7,015 bases of DNA from Bacteroidota bacterium. GTDB taxonomy: Bacteria > Bacteroidota > Bacteroidia > UKL13-3. Position 1 is the first letter of the stretch, and each line of letters begins with the position of its first letter. The position numbers and the translations under genes are program-made. Below the pieces are notes generated by a model. That model was not told the DNA's origin. It was given only the letters and a program-made list of their open reading frames with translations, and made no database searches. The DNA is taken from positions 1 to 7,015 of the forward strand of contig RGVD01000132.1 of NCBI GenBank assembly GCA_010027395.1, written 5' to 3'. This document shows, in pieces, positions 1 through 5,184 of this stretch.

Positions 1-1808
1 GTACCACGTTCACAATCTTGACCTGTCATGCGCACATTGTGACCTTCATTGGCCAAGGTGGCATAAGCCATCAACTCACCCATAGCCCAATCAAAGCTAT
101 CGGTTTTTATCATGTTTTTTCTATCGCCAAATAATTTGCTAATCTTACTAAAAGCATGGAAGCCTTCAGGAATATTGCTTAGTTTATCAGCTAGTTTTAC
201 GAATAATTCTTTACTTACTGATGTATCAGGTGAATGGTCAAAATCCTCTTTGCGAGCCGAACCGAAACCTTCCCAATGGCTTTTTAAAAAGTTAACTGCT
301 TTTGAAACTTCAGCTGCTTTGGCTTCCTCTAATTTTTCTTGCAACACACTTCTAAAATCTTTGTCCATCTCTTTGGCCAAATCAGCTTCAACGCTTCCTG
401 CGCTTAAGAGTTTTTGGTTATATATTTCCCTTGGGTTTGGATGTGTTGCAATGGCTTTGTAAAGCAATGGTTGTGTAAAGCGAGGCTCATCGCCTTCGTT
501 GTGGCCATACTTTCTATATCCCAACAAATCTATAAACACATCGCTATTGAACTCTTGTCGGTATTCCATAGCCAATTTCACTGTATACACCACCGCTTCA
601 ACATCATCAGCATTCACATGGAACACCGGGCATAGTGTAGTTTTAGCCACATCGGTGCAATAAGTAGATGTACGTGCATCGGTATAATTGGTGGTAAATC
701 CAATTTGATTATTGGTAACAATATGAATGCAACCCCCAACAGAATAGGCTTTCAATCCTGCCATTTGCAATACTTCATACACAACACCCTGACCTGCTAC
801 TGAAGCATCTCCATGAATTAAAATGGGAGCTACCTTATCTATATCATTTTGGTATTTCTTGTCTAATTTGGCTCGTGTAAGACCCTTCACTACTGGATTT
901 ACCGTTTCTAAGTGAGAAGGATTTGGAACCAAATTCAATTTGATTTTCTTTCCTTTTCGGGTTTCTAATTCGCTACTGAAACCTAAATGGTATTTCACAT
1001 CCCCTTCAAAAATGCCTACTTCTTCAGCACCTTTGCCTTCAAATTCTTTAAAAATTGCCTCGTATGATTTGCCCATGATATTGGCAAGCACATTCAACCT
1101 TCCACGGTGAGCCATACCTAAAACAAATTCCTCAACTCCTAACTCAGCACCAAACTGAATAACAGAATCCAAAGCAGGAATAAGGGTTTCAAGACCTTCC
1201 AAGGAAAATCTTTTTTGACCTACAAACTTAGTATGGATAAAATTTTCGAAAACGGTAGCTTGGTTCAGTTTTGAAAGAATATGTCGTTTATCGTCAATGT
1301 CAAGATTTGGGATGTTTTTGCTCCCCTCCATTTTCTTTTGTAACCATTCCAACTTATCGGGTTGGCGTATATAAGCATATTCAGCACCAATACTTTCGCA
1401 ATACGTTTTTTCTAAATGGGCAATAATATCACTCAATTTGGCTACTCCCAAGCCTATTTCCACACCCGCATTAAAGCTTTTATCCAAATCGCTTTTGCTC
1501 AACCCAAAGTTCTCAATATCTAAACTTGGGGCATATTTTCTTCGCTCACGAACTGGATTGGTTCTGGTAAACAAATGCCCACGAGTACGATAGCCTTTTA
1601 TTAAATTCAATACATTTATCTCTTTAAGTATATCTTCTGAAAGCACCGCAGATTTGGAAGAACTATTGAATTTTTGTTCACCCATTTCGAATCCTTCAAA
1701 AAACTTCTTCCAACCAAAGTCAACAGACTCTGCATCCGCTTTATATTGTTGATATAGATTATCGATTGCCGCCACATCGGCATTGGAAATGTAAGAGAAT
1801 TTATCCAT
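1..1808 (-). CDS. sucA: 2-oxoglutarate dehydrogenase E1 component, 5' part (runs off left edge)
   Basis: Encodes the thiamine-diphosphate-dependent E1 subunit of the 2-oxoglutarate dehydrogenase complex, which decarboxylates 2-oxoglutarate and passes the succinyl group to lipoyl-E2 in the TCA cycle (cytoplasm). The frame is open from ATG at 1808 to the left edge, giving 602 codons of a family usually around 900-930 residues. Residues 1 to about 40 match the E1o N-terminal E2-binding segment (VDFGWKKFFEGF). GMAHRGRLNVL places His234, and VKYHLGFSSE places His274; these correspond to the active-site histidines of E. coli SucA. The cofactor motif begins at GDASVAGQG (333-341) and ends at NNQIGF (366-370). 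GHNEGDEPRFTQP follows. The last residues, TGQDCERG, match the conserved start of the transketolase-like pyrimidine-binding domain. No Shine-Dalgarno sequence precedes the ATG. Identification is very secure; the missing C-terminal third cannot be judged. Confidence 0.97.
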   Translation of the reverse strand, partial: MDKFSYISNADVAAIDNLYQQYKADAESVDFGWKKFFEGFEMGEQKFNSSSKSAVLSEDILKEINVLNLIKGYRTRGHLFTRTNPVRERRKYAPSLDIENFGLSKSDLDKSFNAGVEIGLGVAKLSDIIAHLEKTYCESIGAEYAYIRQPDKLEWLQKKMEGSKNIPNLDIDDKRHILSKLNQATVFENFIHTKFVGQKRFSLEGLETLIPALDSVIQFGAELGVEEFVLGMAHRGRLNVLANIMGKSYEAIFKEFEGKGAEEVGIFEGDVKYHLGFSSELETRKGKKIKLNLVPNPSHLETVNPVVKGLTRAKLDKKYQNDIDKVAPILIHGDASVAGQGVVYEVLQMAGLKAYSVGGCIHIVTNNQIGFTTNYTDARTSTYCTDVAKTTLCPVFHVNADDVEAVVYTVKLAMEYRQEFNSDVFIDLLGYRKYGHNEGDEPRFTQPLLYKAIATHPNPREIYNQKLLSAGSVEADLAKEMDKDFRSVLQEKLEEAKAAEVSKAVNFLKSHWEGFGSARKEDFDHSPDTSVSKELFVKLADKLSNIPEGFHAFSKISKLFGDRKNMIKTDSFDWAMGELMAYATLANEGHNVRMTGQDCERG

Positions 1809-1827
1809 AATTTTTTTAATAGAGCTG

Positions 1828-1856
1828 CGAATATAGCAGTTTTTTACAGCATGAAA
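1828..1856 (-). promoter_or_regulatory. Possible sucA promoter
   Basis: On the minus strand TATATTCG (1835 to 1828) differs from the Bacteroidota -7 box TAnnTTTG at one base. TTTC lies 17 bases upstream (1856 to 1853) as a weak -33 element. Transcription would start about 15 bases before the sucA ATG. This is motif inference only; both boxes are imperfect. Confidence 0.33.
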
Positions 1857-1882
1857 TAATGAAAATGGAGGGTGTGAATTGC

Positions 1883-1903
1883 TAAACTAATTTAGATAGT
1901 TTA
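1883..1903. repeat. 7-bp inverted repeat between toxin gene and sucA
   Basis: TAAACTA (1883-1889) and TAGTTTA (1897-1903) are perfect inverted copies around a 7-base loop. The repeat lies downstream of the toxin stop (1925) and upstream of the sucA promoter candidate. It could form a weak AT-rich hairpin, but no T-run follows on either strand, so it is not a standard intrinsic terminator. It could also be a protein-binding site or chance. Confidence 0.4.
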
Positions 1904-1924
1904 TTCGTGCAAATTAAACTGAGA

Positions 1925-2185
1925 TTATTTATAAATATCTTTTCGATGGTCAACATCAACTACATATACAAATAACTCTTTATCAATAATTTCATACACA
2001 ATTCGATAAACACCCACCCTAATTCGGTAAACACTTTTGCTTCCTACTAATTTCATGCTGTTTATAGGTCGTGGATTGTGTTGAAGGTCTAAAATGGCTG
2101 TTTTTATTTTCGGTAAATAAACAGTAGACACTTTCTTAATCTGCTTTTGAGCAGACTCTTTAATAATAACCTAATAAAGCTTCAT
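1925..2185 (-). pseudogene. RelE/ParE-family toxin gene interrupted by in-frame TAG at codon 5
   Basis: RelE/ParE toxins are small ribonucleases or gyrase poisons held inactive by a co-transcribed antitoxin. Read from ATG at 2185 the frame gives MKLY, a TAG stop (2173-2171), then VIIKESAQKQIKK and on to the TAA at 1925-1927. That is 86 codons in all, the usual family length. After the TAG every family feature is in frame: an N-terminal strand-helix, HNPRP (36-40), YRIRVG (53-58), YRIVYEI (60-66) and DHRKDIY (79-85). Arg61 and Arg81 sit where catalytic arginines of E. coli RelE lie. The ATG is 4 bases after the antitoxin stop, the expected spacing for a coupled operon, which argues it is the original start. 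The longest uninterrupted reading begins at GTG 2131 (68 residues) and lacks the first strand and most of helix 1, so it is probably inactive. One base change would explain the stop (for example AAG, CAG or GAG to TAG). A sequencing error, suppression or a rare non-AUG start is possible. Confidence 0.72.
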
Positions 2186-2189
2186 AGCT

Positions 2190-2366
2190 CTATTTTTTCT
2201 TCTTGGTTTTTAGATTTGCAAAAAAAACATTAGCCTCTACTCCATTTTCCGATCTTCTTTCAAAGACTTTTTTCAAATCGGCAATATCTTCTTTCAAACC
2301 GAGGTACTCGCTTTCCTCGATTAAAAAATATTTCTTTTTATCCAATACTATAGATTGAGCTTTCAT
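2190..2366 (-). CDS. Small antitoxin-like protein of a toxin-antitoxin pair
   Basis: A 58-residue reading frame from ATG at 2366 to TAG at 2192-2190, starting MKAQSIVLDKKKYFLIEESE. It ends 4 bases before the ATG of the RelE/ParE-type gene, which is the normal antitoxin-then-toxin order. The N-terminal half (short strand, then EESEYLGLKEDIADLKKVFE at about 17-36) resembles the strand plus helix seen in Phd/YefM-like and other short antitoxins, where a 'residue-EEYE-L' segment is common. The C-terminus is strongly basic (NLKTKKKK). I cannot assign a precise antitoxin family; the role rests mainly on size, position and spacing. It would be expected to bind the toxin and repress its own promoter; an inverted repeat lies just upstream. 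The frame is intact although the toxin frame is not. Confidence 0.68.
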   Translation of the reverse strand: MKAQSIVLDKKKYFLIEESEYLGLKEDIADLKKVFERRSENGVEANVFFANLKTKKKK

Positions 2367-2378
2367 AAGTTCTTTTTT

Positions 2379-2413
2379 CGAAAATAGTGGTTTTTATAAT
2401 TTAAACCATACAA
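2379..2413 (-). promoter_or_regulatory. Possible promoter and operator of the toxin-antitoxin pair
   Basis: TATTTTCG on the minus strand (2386 to 2379) is one base from the Bacteroidota -7 box. TTG (2413 to 2411) lies 24 bases upstream, slightly long for the usual spacing. Between them is a perfect 6-bp inverted repeat, TGGTTT (2388-2393) and AAACCA (2403-2408), separated by 9 bases. Toxin-antitoxin operons are commonly repressed by the antitoxin at such repeats, so this is a candidate operator. The implied leader is only about 6 bases, which weakens the promoter call. Confidence 0.3.
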
Positions 2414-2441
2414 TAATTCAGTTACAAAATTTATATTTCCA

Positions 2442-3434
2442 TTAAACCGTCAACAAGCTACAGCCCCTTAAATCACTGTAGTCTAAACGGCCCAAGATTT
2501 CAAAACCAGTATCCTTTGAAAGCCTTCCCAAATCAGAAGTTTGGATGAATGAGCATGAATAGATATTAGCCAAGTCAATCACATTCACTACACCCGTTTT
2601 GCCTAAAGCCAATTTCTCAAAAGGGTCGTTCATATCTGTGATACTGATTTTCATCCAAGCAGGACAATAAAACATTCCATCGCTGGGAGCATAAGCCTGA
2701 CTTAACAATTCTGTCATCCCATATTCTGAATGAATTTGACTTACACCAAATTTATTTTTTAAATAGGCATGAATTTCATGTCGTGTAAGTTCCTCTCTCC
2801 TACCCTTCATTCCACCTGTTTCTATGATGATGGCATCTTCAAGATTCAACTCATGTTGATCAGCAAAATCTAGTAAACCAAAAGTGGCACCAAATAAAAT
2901 TATTTTCTTATTGGCCTGCTTAGCACTGATTAATTTTTCGTATAATTCTTGGTGGTTGTGAAGGTAAAATCCGCTTTCATTATCATTACTTAATTGTATG
3001 AAATCTTCAAGCATATATACAAGCGAAGAACCATGTCTTTCAAGGTATGAAGGCAATAAAGCAAAAATGCTATACTCGGAAATACTGCCATAAAAATGTT
3101 CAAAGGCTTGCCTAAAACTTTGTCTATAAACTTCAACATTTTTTACATGATGAAAACTCTGACCTTTGCCTGTTGTGCTGCTGCTGCTAAAAACTATTTC
3201 TGCATCAAATGCAGTACTTTTAATTTCGTGTGCTTTAAAAAAAGCTATGGGCAAAAAGGGAATTTTATCCAAACTATCTACCCTATTCATGTCATGAATA
3301 TGTAAGAGTTTGCAATATTTTTGATAAGCTGGGTTAAATTGGTATTGAAATTGAAAAACACGTAAAGCTAATTCATCAAAATTGTTTAGTTTTGACTTTA
3401 ATATGGATGATATGAATTCGGCAGTATCTAACAT
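2442..3434 (-). CDS. LuxE-like acyltransferase (acyl-protein synthetase family)
   Basis: A 330-residue member of the LuxE branch of the ANL adenylate-forming superfamily. LuxE itself activates a fatty acid as acyl-AMP and transfers it to its own cysteine; the substrate and acceptor of this Bacteroidota type are unknown to me. Visible motifs are the Ser/Thr/Gly phosphate loop SSSSTTGKG (83-91), SEYGMTELL (236-244, the ANL YGxTE motif), TSDLGRL (299-305, the ANL Asp motif) and GRLDYSDLRGC (315-325, the hinge motif). The chain stops five residues after the hinge, so it lacks the small C-terminal ANL domain, as LuxE does. Cys325 falls near the C-terminus, like the acylated cysteine of LuxE. An upstream in-frame ATG at 3500 was not used: it adds 22 highly basic residues antisense to the lipoprotein signal peptide and unlike the family. 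The chosen ATG (3434-3432) overlaps the start of the divergent gene. No luxC, luxD or luxAB homologue is nearby. Confidence 0.85.
   Translation of the reverse strand: MLDTAEFISSILKSKLNNFDELALRVFQFQYQFNPAYQKYCKLLHIHDMNRVDSLDKIPFLPIAFFKAHEIKSTAFDAEIVFSSSSTTGKGQSFHHVKNVEVYRQSFRQAFEHFYGSISEYSIFALLPSYLERHGSSLVYMLEDFIQLSNDNESGFYLHNHQELYEKLISAKQANKKIILFGATFGLLDFADQHELNLEDAIIIETGGMKGRREELTRHEIHAYLKNKFGVSQIHSEYGMTELLSQAYAPSDGMFYCPAWMKISITDMNDPFEKLALGKTGVVNVIDLANIYSCSFIQTSDLGRLSKDTGFEILGRLDYSDLRGCSLLTV
3387..3394 (+). promoter_or_regulatory. Possible -7 box for the lipoprotein gene
   Basis: TAGTTTTG is an exact match to TAnnTTTG, 38 bases before the lipoprotein ATG at 3433, predicting a leader of about 30 bases. 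It lies inside the N-terminal coding region of the divergent LuxE-like gene. No good TTTG is present at the expected -33 distance, so support is partial. Confidence 0.35.
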
Positions 3435-3993
3435 GAAAACAATGCAAAAAAATATTTTTCTTTTAAGCCTAGCTTTTGTCTTTTGTCTTTGTGCTTGCAA
3501 AGAAAGTGAAATATATCCATCTACACCTTCTATTGATTATAAATCTTTGAATTTTTATAGCGACACTGCAGGAGGCATTTCAACTGTGAAGCTGACTTTT
3601 ACTTTTAAAGATGGTGATGGTGATTTGGGTTTGGAAGACAAGGATACATTATCGCCTTTCAATAACTTTACAGATGCCAACCGAACCGTTTTAAACAAAT
3701 ACTATTACAATTGCTATGTATACCCACTAAAAAGCATCAATGGGGTTTTCACGAATATCAATAAGGCCTTCTCTAGTGATACTTTATTTGATGCTTTTAG
3801 AGTTCAAAACTTAACACCTGATGGAAAGCATAAAGCAATCAGGGGAGATATTGAAGTGGAAGTAGATCCTAATTTGTTTACATCAGGGTATATAACAAAT
3901 AACGATACCCTGAAGTATCGTATATTTATTTATGACAGGGCTTTGCACCAAAGTAATGTGGTTGAAAGCCCTGCCTTTATGTGGCCAAATTGA
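3433..3993 (+). CDS. Predicted lipoprotein of unknown function
   Basis: A 186-residue secreted protein. The N-terminus MKTMQKN is followed by a hydrophobic stretch (8-21) and the lipobox LCAC, with Cys22 as the predicted lipidated residue. The next residues, KESE, make an acidic tether resembling Bacteroidota lipoprotein export signals, although the K is one position nearer the cysteine than in the described consensus. The mature part contains DGDGDLG (60-66), a run of alternating Asp/Gly like a calcium-binding loop, then a Tyr/Asn-rich, beta-type sequence ending in MWPN. I do not recognise a characterised family; Bacteroidota carry many lipoproteins with this 'DGDGDLG' pattern. Start choice: ATG 3433 or ATG 3442 both give a proper signal peptide; the frame extends back to 3382 but that adds 17 residues before the signal and is antisense to the LuxE-like gene. 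The stop is only 4 bases from the stop of the convergent acidic-protein gene. Confidence 0.82.
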   Translation: MKTMQKNIFLLSLAFVFCLCACKESEIYPSTPSIDYKSLNFYSDTAGGISTVKLTFTFKDGDGDLGLEDKDTLSPFNNFTDANRTVLNKYYYNCYVYPLKSINGVFTNINKAFSSDTLFDAFRVQNLTPDGKHKAIRGDIEVEVDPNLFTSGYITNNDTLKYRIFIYDRALHQSNVVESPAFMWPN

Positions 3994-3997
3994 TTAA

Positions 3998-4246
3998 CTA
4001 AAAATCATCATCATCATCGTCATCATCAAAATCTTTGAATGATTTATCGTATGGGATTTTATCATCATCCATGACATCAATATCTAATGAATCATTGTCA
4101 TCTTCGTCTTCAAAATCATCAATTGGTTCCTCATCGTCATCATCATCCAAATCATCCTCAGATTTCTTCTTAGATGTATTTTTTACAACCGAAGGCTTGC
4201 CTGCTTTTGGGGTAGAAGTTTTAGAAGTAGTTTTTCGTATTGTCAT
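3998..4246 (-). CDS. Small bipolar protein: basic head, Asp/Glu-rich tail
   Basis: An 82-residue protein that I cannot assign to a named family. Residues 1-29 are Lys/Thr/Ser/Pro-rich with about nine basic and no acidic residues. Residues 30-82 are mostly acidic (about 33 Asp/Glu) in blocks such as DDLDDDDDEE (31-40) and a final run of eight Asp followed by Phe82. It is likely disordered. The head could bind nucleic acid and the tail could bind a basic partner or mask the head; this is inference. The minus-strand reading is favoured over the overlapping plus-strand frame because that frame is a poly-Ser product of the same GAT/ATC triplets, and because a good Bacteroidota promoter lies upstream on the minus strand. 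The Asp codons form near-perfect trinucleotide runs (for example 4004-4027), which could expand or contract in frame by slippage. Confidence 0.75.
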   Translation of the reverse strand: MTIRKTTSKTSTPKAGKPSVVKNTSKKKSEDDLDDDDDEEPIDDFEDEDDNDSLDIDVMDDDKIPYDKSFKDFDDDDDDDDF

Positions 4247-4270
4247 TGTAATGAATATTTTTCGCTGTTA

Positions 4271-4304
4271 CAAAATTAAAGATTTCTGTTTCAACAATAG
4301 CAAA
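4271..4304 (-). promoter_or_regulatory. Probable promoter of the bipolar acidic protein gene
   Basis: On the minus strand TTTG (4304 to 4301) is followed after 22 bases by TAATTTTG (4278 to 4271), an exact TAnnTTTG box. Predicted transcription starts about 18 bases before the ATG at 4246. It is among the best Bacteroidota promoter matches in the window and makes this gene independent of tpiA upstream. Confidence 0.5.
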
Positions 4305-4390
4305 TGTTTAGCTTGTTTTTTTCACTTAACTATTTTTTTTTTCTTGATGAAAGAATCTTAGCAATTTACATTTAAATAAAAGCTCATTTT

Positions 4391-5155
4391 CTATGCCATA
4401 GCCTTCACAATATCCACAAAAGATCGGCTTTGCAAAGCAGCGCCTCCCACCAATGCACCATCAATATCTGGAGCAGAAAATAGTTCTTTGGCATTATCTG
4501 CTTTCACACTTCCTCCATATTGAATGGTAATGTTATCTGAAACATCAGCACCAAATTTATCTTTTAGCAATGTTCTAATAAAAGCATGCACCTCTTGGGC
4601 TTGCGCAGTTGATGCAGTTTTACCCGTACCTATAGCCCAAACAGGCTCATAAGCCACAAACACATTACTCATTTGCTCAGTAGATAAATGAAATAAGGCT
4701 TCACTTACTTGTGACTTTAATACATCAAAATGCTTGTTTGACTCACGTTCTTCAAGTGTTTCACCACAGCAATAGATTGGGCTTAGTCCTTCAGCTAACA
4801 CAGCATCTACTTTTTTTGCCAACCAATCATTGTGTTCGCCAAAATACTGTCTGCGCTCACTGTGTCCAATAATAACATAATTAGCACCACAGCTTTTAAG
4901 CATAGCAGCACTCACTTCACCTGTATATGCACCACTTACATGGTTACTACAATTTTGCGCACCCACACTCAGGTTTCTATCGTTAATCACCATGCGACTA
5001 ATGGCATTGATGTGAACAAAAGGAGGTATAATAATTACTTCTGCGTTGCCATGGTATTCATCTTTTAGCATATTACTTATTTCTGAAACCAAGCCCATAC
5101 CTTCATCAAAGGTTTTGTTCATCTTCCAATTTCCTGCGATGATTTTCTTTCTCAT
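4391..5155 (-). CDS. tpiA: Triosephosphate isomerase
   Basis: Interconverts dihydroxyacetone phosphate and glyceraldehyde 3-phosphate in glycolysis and gluconeogenesis; a cytoplasmic TIM-barrel enzyme, usually a dimer. The 254-residue length is normal. Catalytic residues are all visible: Asn9 and Lys11 in GNWKMN, His98 in GHSERR, and Glu170 in AYEPVWAIGTGKT, which also contains the mobile loop 6. YGGSV (213-217) and GGAAL (237-241) form the phosphate-binding end. The start ATG gives the standard MRKKIIAGNWKMN opening. It follows the GlmU-family gene by 29 bases with no clear promoter or terminator between, so the two are probably co-transcribed. The next gene downstream (acidic protein) has its own promoter. 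No intrinsic terminator is evident after the stop. Confidence 0.98.
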   Translation of the reverse strand: MRKKIIAGNWKMNKTFDEGMGLVSEISNMLKDEYHGNAEVIIIPPFVHINAISRMVINDRNLSVGAQNCSNHVSGAYTGEVSAAMLKSCGANYVIIGHSERRQYFGEHNDWLAKKVDAVLAEGLSPIYCCGETLEERESNKHFDVLKSQVSEALFHLSTEQMSNVFVAYEPVWAIGTGKTASTAQAQEVHAFIRTLLKDKFGADVSDNITIQYGGSVKADNAKELFSAPDIDGALVGGAALQSRSFVDIVKAMA

Positions 5156-5184
5156 AGTATTTGTTGTTTTATAGTGTCTTTGTT

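Noticed and set aside
112..635. Plus-strand open frames inside sucA
   Set aside because: They lie antisense to a clearly conserved sucA reading frame and show no recognisable family.
3382..3432. Longer N-terminus for the lipoprotein from ATG 3382
   Set aside because: It would put 17 residues ahead of the signal peptide; the signal is well formed from 3433 or 3442.
2442..3434. Part of a bioluminescence (lux) operon
   Set aside because: Only the LuxE-like fold is present; no luxC, luxD, luxA or luxB homologue flanks it.
3435..3500. Longer N-terminus for the LuxE-like protein from ATG 3500
   Set aside because: The extra 22 residues are strongly basic, unlike the family, and are antisense to the lipoprotein signal peptide.
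4004..4157. Triplet repeats as a CRISPR or non-coding repeat array
   Set aside because: No regular repeat-spacer structure; the runs are codons of an Asp-rich protein in a continuous frame.
4330..4356. Short hairpin TTCTT/AAGAA near a T-run as a tpiA terminator
   Set aside because: The stem is only 5 AT-rich pairs, and on the tpiA strand it is followed by A's rather than T's.
4035..4361. Plus-strand open frame encoding a poly-Ser protein
   Set aside because: It is the antisense reading of the Asp triplets of the acidic-protein gene; it has no promoter or family features and the minus strand has both a promoter and sensible composition.
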